DNA of 64,000 nt, from NCBI GenBank assembly GCA_009761415.1, contig QUOL01000005.1, positions 1,364,001 to 1,428,000 of the forward strand, given 5' to 3'. A model generated the notes under the pieces. The model was not told the DNA's origin and searched no databases. It was given only the letters and a program-made list of their open reading frames with translations. This DNA comes from Sarcomyxa edulis. Taxonomy: Eukaryota; Basidiomycota; Agaricomycetes; Agaricales; Mycenaceae. Position numbers and translations under genes: made by a program. How positions within the stretch are numbered: the stretch's first letter is position 1; each line of letters begins with the position of its first letter. Below are positions 12,616 to 25,268 of this stretch, piece by piece.

Positions 12616-15005
12616 TCATTCCCTCGCCGCAATCCTCACTCTCAGCGGCAACTGAGCACCCTTCTCAACTTCTCCTTCGATAGTGGGCACCATGACCAAC
12701 GCAGACTCCCTCCGAACTCTCATCGCCTTGTCCGTCAATTCGAACTCAAACTCCTTGATCATATCAGCCAAGAAGATCTGTAATTCCTGGACGCTGGACC
12801 GTTGGAAAAGATGTCAGTTAATCTCGCGATATGCTTGTGAGGTCTAGAGGTCACTCACGCGAATCTCCAACCGATGCAAGATCGTATACCACCTGCAAAT
12901 GTCAGCAGATTGGCGTAAACGCCCACATTAGTCCCTTTATTCTCGCTCGACCTGTTCAACCATCTATCTGGGTTGAATGTCTGAGCATCTTCGCCGAAAA
13001 CTTCCTTGTTCCTGTTGTTTGTCTTGTTTAGAAGAGATATTGAAGGTTCTGTGTTGATCTTACCGGTTGTACGCAGCAATTGAGAGGACGAGTTTCAAGC
13101 CTTTCGGTATGGGGAGTTCGTAGATGACTTCTCCGGTCGTTAACGTGATGGGTTTAGATAGTGGCAACACGTCGTCTCTCCCAGCGTTCCTAGTATTGTT
13201 GAAGGCGACAGGATTGAACCGGAGGCCCTCCTAACAATTCGCATCAAAAAGAATGATCGAAAAGTATAGATGTCTCAACGAACCTTCACCACAGCTTGCA
13301 GATACGGCATATTTTCAAAATCGGTCGCGTTGAATTCAGAGTCTCCACGCGCGAAGACGGCTTTCTCGGTGGTTCTGAGCTCGTTTCGTAATTTTGTCTG
13401 AATCTCTGGTTTCCGTGCGAGCTCAAGAAGCGTCCAGCTCAGGGTGTTTGCGGTGGTTTCGTGTCCAGCCAGCATTATTGTCCTACGTAGTGTTTCAGTA
13501 TGAGTACGACTTCATTAGTCTGAGTAAGAAGATACGTACCGCATCTGAGAGAGGACTTCTTCCTCGTTCATCTTGGTATTCCCTTTCTCCGATGCATTTG
13601 CTTTGACTATGCATAGCCATAACTCGCATCAACGCGGAGAACTTCTTGATCTAGGGACTGGAACGAACCTAGAAGAGACATCACATCTCGATGGCCCGTC
13701 CCATGGAGGAGCTCTTTAGTCTTCGAATCGACCAATTCCTTCGCGACTTGGGTGGCTAATTGCGCAGTTTCACGAGCGCGCTTGAGTTTTTTGTTAGGCG
13801 CATGATCATTGAGGTATCCAAAGATTGATTCTGGAAGGAAACGTGCGATGTCTTGTATGAAGAGTGTCCCTCTAGATCGTGAGCCGAAGGTTCCTAGTCT
13901 GCCAGAGCACGAGGGCAGATCAGTGAAGTGAAGAAGTTTTGGACTGATGGACATACACCAAGTTGGAATACGCTTTTCCGAGAGCGTTTCCAGCATGATC
14001 CATAGCTCCAAATTGATAATCAAACGCCGCTAGAGGAGAATATGATTTTACTCATGCAACAGGAAGGAAAATAAGGCCGTCAGACACATACCTTCACCGA
14101 TAGCATCAAGGAAGGCTCTGGAGAGCCATGCAGGGATGTCGATCACTGATGACTGGTCTGAAGTACCACCAATGGTTTCTTTCCACTGGTTGCAAAGCTA
14201 CATCGCAGAAATGAGCTGAGTACTTGATTCACTTGGAGCGAATGCCACTGACCCGTGCAGAATAATTAGCAAACAACGACATGAAGGCACGCACTTCAGG
14301 AGCACCGAAGCCCGGTAACATAACTTTCCTGGGACATAAGAAATAATATAACGGTGGAAAGATATCAAAATCAAGGTGATGACTGTAAACATACCGATGA
14401 CGCTTATGATCCTCACCTATTCACAGTCACAAATGAGTCAACTACACGAAATACAAGATATGCCGGGCATACCGTCTGCCCAGACGAGTCCCCGACCCAT
14501 CAAGAGTCTGGACAACTCCCTACGTTCTGGCGCCTTTGGGAAATTGTACCCTGAGGTTTGATATATGTATTGCAGGGCTTTCGGATCGGATATCATGAGG
14601 CGATTTTCCTGTGCGGGGGTGTATAAGTCGGAGAACATGGACGCTAGACATTCAACGTACGCCAAGCGGTCCCTTGATACGAACGACATCTCCGTACATG
14701 GCTTGCCATTTGAAATCGGCCTGATGCATCCCATGACCATCCTGGTCAAACGTACTCTTGGGATGAGTGTCATAGTGCAACATACCTCGGCTGCTTGGTG
14801 TTGGAATAATTCGGGGAGATGACCTGGAGAATAATAGTTTTTCTTAGTCGTGGCTGATACCGGTGGGAATTCAAGAAGTACCCAGAAAGAAAGATTCCGC
14901 TTCAGGGCCTGGGACATGTTCAATAGAAGTCCTAGTGAACCGTCGATAGATGGTATACAAAATGGTTAAGACGACCAAGGTGGGAATAGCAATGGAGACA
15001 ATCAT
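12616..15005 (-). CDS. Cytochrome P450 (P450-1)
   Basis: About 14 exons on the minus strand from ATG at 15005 to TGA at 12616, roughly 530 residues. A single N-terminal membrane anchor (residues 3-17) is followed by a basic stop-transfer (YRRF) and the hinge VPGPEAESF. The I-helix AGHETT, the K-helix ExxR (EGLR, exon near 13230), the PERF-like FNPDRW and the heme-binding FAGGIRSCIGWRF with its cysteine ligand are all present, so the enzyme looks complete. It should be an ER-anchored heme-thiolate monooxygenase needing a P450 reductase. The substrate cannot be told from sequence and I do not assign a CYP family number. P450-2 and P450-3 on the right of the window are close paralogues; P450-2 is the nearer. 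Introns are GT-AG. Confidence 0.9.
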
Positions 15006-17386
15006 TTCAGCAAGTGACTGGGAAAAGGAACGCGATATCGCGGTTGTTTAAGTACAGATGGTCAGAGGTCAGCTGGTCGCCCATCGGCCGATTATCTGAT
15101 GAGAATGAGCATAGGTAACAACATAATAGAAAATAGACCGCAAAGATACAAGGAAAGAATAGACGACTAACGTCAACAAAGGATGGTCAGTCAGTTCGCG
15201 TACAAAAGAATCAATGGGTACGATACCTGGGAGTCCGTGTTGCTCGTACACTGGTGCTGGACAATGTCATGTATGTTGATGTCATATTGATGGAGAATAC
15301 TTATCGTGGGGACGGAAAAGAAGGTGTAATGACGAGAGTGTGGCTTGAAGAGGTACACCGTTCAACAAGGGAAGATCACCGGGCCTTGGACCCAGATCGC
15401 GATATGCCACAAAGAAGTTTGGGCAGTCTGTTGTTATTATAGGTCAATGCCACTGAAGATCTGCGAAACAATTATTTCGAGCAAAGAGGACGGTCAAGGA
15501 CACGTCGTCGAAGTGATGACACGTCGGCGACAGCTGTTTATGGAACCATATATAATTTCGAATATATGAGAAAGTCTGCCTGCGCAATTAACCCCGCAAG
15601 GATAGTAAGTAGTTCATCATTCTCTGGGGCCGTGCGCGATGATGATACAGTGCTTACCTAAAAACTCCTTCACAGATTGGCGCTCGTCCGATTACAGAGT
15701 TTCGAATACGTAGATCCTCTTGACTTTAGCTCAACAACGGAAGGTAATCTTCACTCTATTACCTGGTCAAGACGAGCCAACAATTGGAGTGTCACTTCTT
15801 TATGCGTGAATGACTGGTACAGACTGGAATAATTCCAGATTCAAAAGGTCACTCAACGGTCGACCAAATGGTTGTAAAGATGGATACGAGGACGTCTTCG
15901 TCGATGGGAGAGCTGGACGTCCGATCGACAGTGGACGTTTGGTGAATGTCGAGGTGGCAAGCCGAGGTTGGCCGAGATGTGACATGTTTGCCATCACTTT
16001 CCTGAACCTTATTTTCTCTGGCCCTTCTTCCAACCTTCTTCATAAACGCGACTCTAGAGTCTCTGATTTCAAAACCAGTTCTCCGAGGCTGCTCGGAGGA
16101 CATTTGTCATGTCGATATCCTCTTCACCGCTGGCTTACATATCACATTTCATCGTTAAAACTCTCACCCGGAGATTGGAACGACTTGGCCCGTATAGTGT
16201 TTGGCGACGAACGCCATCTTGCTTCAAGTTGAATTGCTCCGCAGCGCTAGGACCCAAGTCTCATCTAAGACTTCGAAAGCTCTGTAGTGAGTTGTATCTG
16301 ACTTCCGAGGCACCAGATATGCACCCGCATTGCTTCGACTTCTGGTCGGCCTAAATATGCTTACAAAGCGCTGCAAGGGTATGGTCCTTCTTGTCTGGCC
16401 AACGACAATAACTCCTATGTCCAAGGCATTTCGGTATCTTTCATTGTTCATCGCTCTGGGCCTTGATTGCCACAACACCACGGTCTCCTCCGGTGGCCGC
16501 GGAAAGGCAAGGTCAGTATCGATCCGAGGGTTTTGTTGATGTTCCATATACTGAACCATCTCCTATCTTTAGTCAAGCCACTTCGATTTTTTGTTTGTTT
16601 GTGACAAAGCCATTTTGCCATAATACATGTCGCTAGGGAAGAAAAACCGGAAGACATTCAAGCAGACGCTAGCAGTTCTTACATCTGACACGGCAGTCAT
16701 ACTCGGAACCAACCAAGTTCCATTATGAGTCTAGATCTCCCAACTCTTGCGATCTGTTGGTTTTTTCTTTCCATCTGTTGGGGATCATCCGTAGAATATT
16801 GCAACGTTCAACAACGACGCGACGCGACCATCACGTGCATATGTTCCGAAGAATTGGTCGACTGGTCGACCGTTGACTCTTGAACCCTGATGCTTCGATC
16901 TTCACTAGAGCTCGAGTTCTCGGAGGAATTCTTGGGATTGGAATCCTACCTGGAAGTGACAGGAGGTATGTTCGATCCAGGAATGGACATGCCAAGGATT
17001 GACCTAGTTGTTGAAAGGCAGTCATTGGCAGCAAGAAGAACGGACAACCTCCGCTAGACGGACATGTATCTGTGGAACGCTAATAACCCCTGTATTTCTT
17101 TGGAACCCGGCTAGACCAGGCTTTTCTCACCCATGATTGGCATGCAACACCCCATGGTGTTTCTCGAGGGTCACCTTGCGATTTTGCACCGTGTATGGAT
17201 AGGTTTTTTCGACATGGATGCGTCATTCCTACTACCAGAACATCCTGTATAGTGTAGTAGCAATATACGATATAGGATGTGTATGTTGATAAGATAAGAT
17301 AAGATTGAACTCTAAAAGATATTCCCGCGCTCGTACCAGGGTGATGTGAGTTTTGTCCTTTCTTTGTCTATCCGTCGTCGACCACG
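15006..17386. other. Gene-poor region upstream of P450-1
   Basis: About 2.4 kb with no gene I can support. Open frames on both strands between 15.8 and 16.6 kb (for example 16224-16559 on the minus strand) show no family motif and no coherent splice partners. A TATA-like stretch near 15550 and a GGTCGAC repeat near 16856 are the only local patterns I noted. The proximal part should hold the P450-1 promoter, and the last 150 bases the promoter of the Sds3-like gene. Confidence 0.35.
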
Positions 17387-20300
17387 ATGCCTGTCTCAAC
17401 TGTGTCTCTAGATTCGTTGAGCTCACCTCCATCTATATCTCCATCTCCATCTCCCACATCACTTACAGAACCTACAAACTTGAACGAAATCGCTACTGCC
17501 GCTCTAGATCTCGGGAGCGACTCGGATCTTTCAGAGCTCACTGAAGACGAGCAGGACCAAGATACACCTCCTCTTCAGTCAAATATACCCGACGATAAAC
17601 CTCAATCTCAATCTCGTCCATCTCGTCGTGGCAGGAGAAAACGGAGCAGTATCGTGCCTGCACCGATGTGGGGTTGGGCTGAAACCAAGACCCCAGCCGA
17701 AGAGGAAGAGGAGGAGGAGGTTGAAGAGGAGGAGGAGGAAGAAGAAGAAGAACCTACAGCTGGTAGACCTGCTGTTATGGAGGAGGAGGAGGAGGAAGAG
17801 GAGGAATCCACCAGTCGATCAGAGCCCAGGCGGGCAAGACCACGACTGACACAACGACGAACCTTCAACTCAAACCACAAACCCATCCGCACAGGAGCCG
17901 TCGAAAGCGAAAGCGAAGACAATAACGCTGCCGCAGGCCCCTCGAAGAAGCCAGCATCAGACGACGAGCTTGCAGACATTCGCGCCAAACACGTCTATCA
18001 GAAGAGTCTCAACTCTAGACATACCAAATCTTCTCTAAACATGAAATCTACTCGCAAATCCCCACCGAAGAGCGAAAGCGACAATGATAACCATGATCGC
18101 CCCACTAGTAAGCCAACTTTCTCACTTCCCAAGTCTTGCCCATCAAATCTGAACCATACACAGCTACTTTATCAAATCGCAAACCTTCTACGCGCGGAAG
18201 ACCCCCACGTAGAGTTGGACGCCCTTCACGAAAAGCGGCCCAGCTTGAATCACCTCCCGCCGATATGCCTTCGGAGGAGAAGGAGACCGACCCTCTCGCG
18301 GTTGCCCCCAAGGAAGAACAAATCAAAGTGGCAGTATCTTCCGCTGCCCCTCGCCCTTACGAATGGGAGGATTGGGAGCCATCTGACTTCTCTACTCCTA
18401 CACCTGAATATTCTCCTCCCCCCATACCTGCCCCCGTTGCGTCCGATGCGACGATGAATCAAGACCCTCCCCCGCCCGCTCCTCTGTTGCCTTCCGTCAC
18501 TGATACCTCGATATCGGCAATGGCGGAATCAGTAAATCCTCCAGCTGGCGTCGTTGTGCCCGCTGTAGTCACAGCAGCATCCCCACACCCCACAAAGGAC
18601 GATGAGCCGACAGAGAAAGAGGACGTGAGGGATATGGAAATGGAAGTGGAAGTGGATCCAGCTACGAATGTCCAAGACCCGTTACCAACTAAAGTCGACG
18701 TGAAAGCGATCGTCGATAGCACCGCCGCAGACGTGGTTGTCCCTGAGCCCATCGCGCAGGTGGAGGTGATCGAGGAGCGTCTACCCTCACCTGAACGCGA
18801 GCAAGAGCCTGTGCAACCTGAGCCGGAGAATGAGCCAGAACAGGAGCCAGAGCAAGATCATTCTATGGAGGTGGTGTCCGATCCATCGCCAGAAGACATC
18901 GAAATGGAGATGGAGACGGAGACGGACTTGCAACCAGCACATCGAGCAGAAGCACTGGACGTCCTCGCGTCTATCGAGCTCAAATTCGCGTTGTTGCGCG
19001 AAAGAGTGTACGTTGAAAAGATGGAGAATTTGGCTTGGGAGGAATCTTTGGTCCTTGCAGGTACGCGATTTACTTCTTACACGTCGATTTACTTATCTGA
19101 GTTAAACCTTGTTCAGGAACGCACCCTGAACTTATCCATCTGCATCTCGAGCTTTCGAAGCGAAAGGACAAACGACTCGAGCTAGCTACCCGCAAACGCG
19201 CATACGAAGCGGGGGATGAGACTTCGAATATCATCGGGAATGCTAGGAAAAGGAGAGACGCAGACGAGACGAGTGTTTGGGGTTGGTGGAAGGTACGAAT
19301 TCGCTTCGTATCCCAGTCTCACTTCTTTTTCTGATTTTCTCATTTTATAGCACGAAAGAAATGAATTGCAGACGGATATGATTTCCGAGACGAACAGGAA
19401 GAGACGACGACTGGAAAGAGAACGCAGGGCCGTGGAGAGACCACAGGCTGGTATGTCCATTGTAGTCAATGTACATTTATGTGTACATGCTGATCCAATT
19501 CTCCTACAGCTCGAAGGATCCCTGAGTTCTCTAGTGATGTATCCCTTCCTCCTCCTCCGACAATACGCCAAATCATAAAGGCTTTCCCATTCGGTTCGAC
19601 ACATGATACCAATCGAACTCGACGTGGAAAAGGCAAGGCGAAGCCCCAAAAATTGGTGTTCCCCGAGCTTGGAACATTGACAGCGGGTGATATCCAGCAC
19701 GACCTTTCTGTGATTCTCCATAATCCCCGTCGACCCACCGCTATCTACGAGGGGACCATGAACGCGCACAGGATGGGCGGGAATCATATGAACGTGGATA
19801 CCCACAATGAAATGGGATTAGGAATGCCGCCCTCGTTCGGTGGCAGTGGGAGCAGGATTTCGCAATCGCAATCTCTTGGCCCTCCTCCTCCGTTCCAGCA
19901 TCACCAGTCGACGGCACCAGCCCTTAATGGGCATGGCCAATTTCCTGGATCTAGCTCTGGTCGAATCCATCACCAAAATAGTTATTACAACCATGGACAT
20001 GCTCAATCTCAATTACCTTTCGGCGTCGTCGATGCGGACATGTCTGGACCTGGACCTAGTCAAGCTCATCAGCCCCATCATCAGTATTATGGGTCACAAG
20101 GAGGTCCGGGGTATTCGGGCAATGGAACTAGCAGTAGGAGATCTATTTCTCCTGTAACGGTGGGTGTTAGCGGAAAACAGAATGGGAATGGGACGTGGAT
20201 GGGGATTGGGATGGGGTTTCCTGGGCCGATGATGGAAGATCGACGGAGTGATATCGGGATGAGTATGGGCATGGGTGGTATGACTGAGGATGAGGAACGG

Positions 20301-21677
20301 GCTAACAGAGCAAGGAGGAATAACAGTAACATGAAGATGAAGGAGCGGGAGATGGAGAGGGACAGAGAGCGAGAGCGGGAACAACTTGAAATTGATAGGG
20401 AGAGGGAGAGGGAACGGGATAGATTTCTTATGCAGCAACAGCAGGCTCTCCAGCAGCAGCAGCATCGACATTCTCAAGCTCAGCATCAGCATGTTCACGT
20501 CCCGCAAGGACAACCTGCGCATCATCACGTCGTCCCTCATCATCACCATCACCACCACCACCATGTCGTCCATCATCATCATGCTCAGCAGCCACAGTCT
20601 GGCCCAGGTGGACCACCGCCAGCTCCGAACGGCAGTGGTCCTCCTATGAGTCCCTCTCGTGCTAGAGAATTTGATCGCAGCGCTGCACCAACACCCACGC
20701 ACCCTACAGAACTCATCAATCTTTCAGCAACGAAATTACTGGTTCCTCACTGGAAAGGAGACGGACCATCAAGTGATTATCGTGATCGAAATCCGACTTC
20801 CCATATAGGGAGACCATCGTCCGGACCTTCTATAGCGCCTGATGATCGTGAACGACCTCTGGCTACGCCGTATGTGATGACATCTACTCACACGATGCCG
20901 ACGAGTATTCCTCCGCCATCTTCGAACGGAGCTTCGCCGCGGGGCGCGTGGAATCCTCCAGAGGAGAACGGTTCGTTCCGTGTGCCTCCGCCTTCTGTTG
21001 GCACTCCTGCCGGTTACTTGGGTCCTCTCGAAAGCCAAGGAATCCATAATTCCCCCGGACCTCACCGTTTTTCAGGACCAATGGGACGAGGTCCTCCCCA
21101 ATCTGTCCCAGGTGCGCAGTCACTTACTCGTCAGAACTCAACCGGTGTATCTCCCCCTCATCCCCGGTCAATTCCACCCCCTCCGAGTCCCAAAGCTTCT
21201 TCTTCATCTTTGCCATACCCTGGTCCTATTCGATCGCCCACGCGATTTGGACCCCCGCCACCACCTCGCTCTCCCACTAACGTTAACTTGAAGATCCCTC
21301 GGCCAGGTTCCCCCGTATTAGGTTCGAAAATGATGGGAACTGCCCAGCAGCAGCCTACCAATTCCGTGTATTCCCCCCCAAGACTCGGTGGACCCGGTCG
21401 CGCTTCGACTCCCACCGGTCTCGGACCCGTGGATATCAAAAGCGGTAACACCACCATGAACTCGTCCGGGCCAACGGCAACGGCTTACACAGTCGGCAGT
21501 AAGCCTAGTGCTGTGGCTTCACCGTTCCCTTCTCTCGCGTCTTCACACCCAAACCTACCACCACCGTTGTCAAGACCACCACCGAGTTTGAGTGGACCCT
21601 CCGATAGACGTCCTTCCTCTCCTCACCACCTGCCACCTGTGCCGCCGGCTCAGAAGATGACGGTGGATGGACATTGA
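17387..21677 (+). CDS. Sds3-like (Sin3/HDAC complex) protein with very long disordered tails
   Basis: Five exons (17387-18107, 18164-19060, 19117-19292, 19351-19450, 19510-21677) keep phase and give 1353 residues. The conserved part, around residues 505-640, reads FALLRERVYVEKMENLAWEE, GTHPELIHLHLELSKRKDKR and SVWGWWKHERNE. This pattern fits the Sds3-like family (Sds3/Dep1/BRMS1), helical proteins that hold Sin3 and Rpd3-type deacetylase together in the nucleus. Before it lie Ser/Pro/acidic stretches, including a Glu run near 17700-17815. After it is a 700-residue tail with Gly/Met, Gln, a His run (about 20520-20590) and Pro/Ser-rich segments. Sds3 proteins are usually much shorter, so the tail could be mis-joined from a second gene, but the last exon is one open frame read in phase from the fourth. 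Confidence 0.75.
17700..17815 (+). repeat. GAG/GAA trinucleotide-rich acidic tract
   Basis: Runs of GAG and GAA codons encode two blocks of consecutive glutamates inside the Sds3-like gene. Such purine-rich coding repeats can vary in length between strains. Confidence 0.85.
20440..20600 (+). repeat. CAG then CAT/CAC repeat tract (poly-Gln, poly-His)
   Basis: A CAG-rich block followed by CAT and CAC codons encodes Gln-rich and His-rich runs, including ten consecutive histidines, in the C-terminal tail of the Sds3-like protein. Confidence 0.85.
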
Positions 21678-22032
21678 CCTATGCCACTCGTCGAGTGATT
21701 GGCAGCTTTTTCACTTTTTTATTGTCTTGGCTACCGTGTTTTTATATCTTTCTCCATCGTCTTTGTGATACCTAGAGCACTTATAACGTTCTTCACCTCG
21801 GTTGTAGGTACGAATCAGTAAATTACTTTTTTTTTTGTGTCGTTGAATGATATTTCACCTCTGCTCGAAACTTGCCGCGTACGGAGGCGTACGGATGTGT
21901 ACGATCTAAGCAATCGATGCTAATCGATGGCGCTCCATGACCCATTTCATCCAGGAACTCTTCAAACAGGTTCCATCTAATCTCGTGACCTTACGTGAAC
22001 TAGTGTTTCGCTGTTCAAGCGAGCACTTTGTA
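21678..22032. other. 3' flank of the Sds3-like gene
   Basis: AT-rich with a poly-T run near 21825, compatible with a 3' UTR and terminator region. No gene was recognised up to the boundary of the mobile element. Confidence 0.4.
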
Positions 22033-22038
22033 CCTATG
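22033..22038. repeat. Left target-site duplication CCTATG
   Basis: The six bases CCTATG immediately precede the left terminal inverted repeat and recur immediately after the right one at 30740-30745. An exact direct repeat abutting both termini is the expected footprint of insertion. Confidence 0.8.
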
Positions 22039-22111
22039 TATGGAAACAGGGACTGATCAGCTCGATTTCCCAATGCCGGAGCTCGGCTTGGGTTCGGACC
22101 CCGGGGACAAC
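22039..22111 (+). repeat. Left terminal inverted repeat, 73 bp
   Basis: Begins TATGGAAACAGGG and ends CGGGGACAAC. Its reverse complement is found at 30667-30739 with three differences (two near position 33-35 of the repeat, one near position 66). It contains the palindromes CTGATCAG and CCGGAGCTCGG, which could be protein-binding sites. Confidence 0.85.
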
Positions 22112-22884
22112 CGAGCTGTTGGTCAAACAAAGACGCAAGCGGATTGCACGCGGAGTAAGTTGTCGACGTTCAGAACGTTCAGATTGCTCGACACTCGACT
22201 TCAATACTTGTATACACGCGTCTCGAACTTCGTTTCTCTCCTCTTATCTCTTGTAAAGTCAAGGCAATTGTCGGTAAAGCCTCGGAATGTTATAAGCAAG
22301 TCAAACCTGAGGCTGTTCACATTGCATTCACATTTCTAAGACTCGCGTGAAGATCGATTGATCAAAAACAAGTGCGTACTCACTATTCTAGACTATAGCC
22401 GTGGAGCTGACCTTAGTACATGATAGTATATGATATAGGAAGAAAGTAGAAGTATGACTCGAACTCTCCACAGCCATTCTCCTCGAACCCTAAGTACCGT
22501 GATGGACGTTGACCCCACCCCCACAATGTCTCGCATGCAAGGATATAACAAGAAAATGGCTCTCTACACTCGGACATATCAATCAGACCGGTGCGGGGAA
22601 TCAACGAGACTTGAACGAGACTGGGCGTTCATGAATCGATCGCTCTTTCGGAAACGCGTGCGCCGCTCACCTTTCTTGTTTATTGAACCACTTATCTTGG
22701 TCATGGATGTAGTATATCTAGAATGTCCTCCATGAGCTCTGTGTCTACCCGTCTCGCAAGCTAGACAACCAGAACATCTCAATTACATTACTGCCAGTGT
22801 CCAGAAAGCCGGTGACACCACAGCGGGCATTTCTGGTGAAGTCCAATGCGACCGAGTTAGCCCAAAGTACTAGGTACGCCCCAC

Positions 22885-25023
22885 TTGACTATTAACCCCA
22901 GCACTTCCATGATCTTGTTGAATGACTTTAGATGCGGCCTTACGCTGGCCTCCTGCTGCACTCGATTCAAGTTGGGAATGCTACTGATAACCAACGTAAA
23001 TCTACGCGTGGCTCGGAAAGTCAAAACCCTGCACAATTTGAATGAGAGGATGTCTCCAATCAAGGAATGTTTGACACCAGAACTTCCCTCGCGCACGAGT
23101 GAAGGTAAGCCCCACGGAACCAAATCTCAGCTTGTCTATATTTTGACCTGATTGCGTGACTCAAACAACATTTTTTCAGGCTTCCACCGTTCGTGCTTCA
23201 CGGCGCATGATCTGTGCAACAATATCATGCCCCGTAACAATCAGTACAAAGCCCTTCGTAAGTTCCATCTAAACCTGGTGATACCGCACGTCTAAGCAGT
23301 GTTCGTACTTTCAGCGCCTCAAGATGAGATGGAGCCTATTATCCGCTATTACTGGTCACTTGGCTTGAACGATACGGACATTGCTTATCAGACCCTAGAC
23401 CATTTTGATCAAGCTATATATGGACTAAGGTATGCGTAGTTTCGATGCCTCCGACAGTTTCCACCTCATATCCGTTAATTTAGTGGAGCTTCTATCAAAC
23501 GTCTTCGGAAGAAGTTCAAACTCTTGAGCACTCGCCAGCAACACCAGACATTTGCTACAATTGCCCCGTTTGTGCAAGAGATCCGTTCGCGGTTTCCCGC
23601 TATGGGTGCAAGGCAGATGGTGGTGACCTTGCGACAAGACTACCATATCAAGGTTGCTGAGTACGAAATTCTCCGCTGACTTCCTCGTCGTATGCTGACC
23701 AGTGTTTAAATGCTCTTAGAAAAATGGTAGCGGGATACTTGAAACTCTCGGAACCAGATGCTGTCAGGTTTCGACAGTCCCGTCGATTCAAACGCAAACC
23801 CTTCTACTCTGCCGGTATCATGGATATTCTCGCGTTCGACCAACACGATAAATGGGGATACAAGTTTGGTCTATGGCTTCATCACGGTCTTGATCCTTTC
23901 ATCGGTCGCATCGCATGGATGAAGATCTGGTGGTGTAATCGAAATAACCATCTCATCACTAGTTATTATCTCGAAGCTTGTCGGAAGCTTGGCGGTACGC
24001 GTCGGATATTCACCTTTACTCACTTTCTTACTTACTTAAAACATAGGGATCCCTCTCGTAACTCAAAGCGATCCGGGAAAAGAGAACAATGGCATTGCAA
24101 ACTGTCACACCGAGGCTCGACATCGATCCGACCCCTCTTTGGTTGGCTCCATCCAGCATCGTTGGAAGCGCGAGAAGACAAATGTCAAACCCGAAGCCGA
24201 GTGGTCGCAGCTGCGCAGACAATTTACTCCAGGATTTGAAACTATACTCGACGAAGGTGTGAACAGTGGTCTATATGATCCTAGTGATCATTTAGAGTAG
24301 TATGTATGTTTTGTCTCTACAAAACCTCCAATTACTGATACTCCGAATTATAGCCTCGTCTTTCGTTGGCTTGCTATCCCATGGCTTCAGGCCGAGTTGG
24401 ATGCTTGGACCAAGCGCAAAAACAGCAGTCCACGTCGCGCTAACAAGAATAAAGTCCTGCCCCAAGGAATACCTGACATGATGGCTGCGAAGCCACATTT
24501 ATATCATACTCGAGACTTCAAGGTAGTCATTTCTGGGGCTCATGAATGTATTCTACCGTACTAACCGTTCTCTGCATAGGTTATTGTTTCACCAGAACTC
24601 TTTGACGAGTTGGAGGAACGTTGGGCTCCGAAGGATGACCCGGTATTTGATCTCGTACCTCCTGCATTTGAACTCCAGGCGCAGAGACTGTACACCGCGA
24701 TGGGGAGGACTCCAGTTGCCTCCAACAACTTCTGGGCAGTCTATTCGGTCCTACTTGCTTCATTTCACGACCTCATGGTGCACGACCACAACCACGAGCT
24801 CGCTGCAATCATTGCAACACCCCAAGATGCCACGGAGGACGAAGTGCCGTTGCTGCCGGGCTTGAAGCCACTGAGACATGGCGATAGCACACTTGGGGAT
24901 CTTGGATATGTATATCTAGGAGGGCTCGAACATCCACCAAAGTTTGAGCAAACCAAAGAGGGTGGCTCCGAGGTCTCGGACGAAGAAAAGGATTTGCGTG
25001 ATTACGCCGATTTTAGTTCGTGA
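22885..25023 (+). CDS. Integrase-core (DDE) transposase-like protein
   Basis: Multi-exon gene with GT-AG introns. The exons from 23180 to 25023 read coherently; the first exon (22885-23104) joins in phase but its start codon is uncertain. The middle holds the catalytic-type core: FDQHDKWGYKFGLWLHHGLDP, then a Trp-rich stretch, and VTQSDPGKENNGIANCHT. A glutamate in KPEAEWS lies about 41-43 residues after the second aspartate, giving a D...D-(~41)-E arrangement like retroviral-type integrases. Upstream are a GLNDTDIA-type helix-turn-helix-like segment and RLRKKFKL, which may bind DNA. Proteins of this type are frequent in agaricomycete genomes. No stop or frameshift is seen across the joins I made. 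As the only plausible transposase, it is the likely mover of this element. Confidence 0.75.
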
Positions 25024-25186
25024 TATTAGCACCATACTCTACAGCGTCTTTTCTGTACGCAAACTCCAAGAATATTACCTTCACCACTCCTCCATTCTGA
25101 ATACGCTTAACTGGTGAAGCATCAGTATAAGTATCCTGAATGACCACATATTGTTCAAGTCACATTCCGACCACCGACGGCACGGT

Positions 25187-25206
25187 AACAGGGACTGATC
25201 TGCTCG
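25187..25206 (+). repeat. Partial internal copy of the element terminus
   Basis: Nineteen of twenty bases match positions 22045-22064 of the left terminal repeat, in the same orientation. The next nine bases upstream match at six positions. It lies about 60 bases before the alpha-kinase start codon and may be an internal transposase site, a remnant of an older end, or part of the kinase promoter. Confidence 0.6.
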
Positions 25207-25268
25207 TACTTGAGATTATTGAAGCAATTTTCTTGTAAGCTCCTGTACGCCGCGACGTACTCTCTTTC

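Noticed and set aside
16109..16559. Possible membrane-protein or kinase remnant in the gene-poor region upstream of P450-1
   Set aside because: Hydrophobic stretches occur but no conserved motif, no consistent splice joins and no partner exons.
17608..17988. Minus-strand poly-serine frame
   Set aside because: It is the complement of the GAG/GAA tract in the Sds3-like gene.
22080..22105. GGGTTCGGACCCC in the terminal repeat looks like a tRNA T-arm, suggesting a SINE
   Set aside because: No A-box at the right distance and no poly-A or simple-repeat tail; the exact inverted arrangement with a flanking duplication explains the sequence better.
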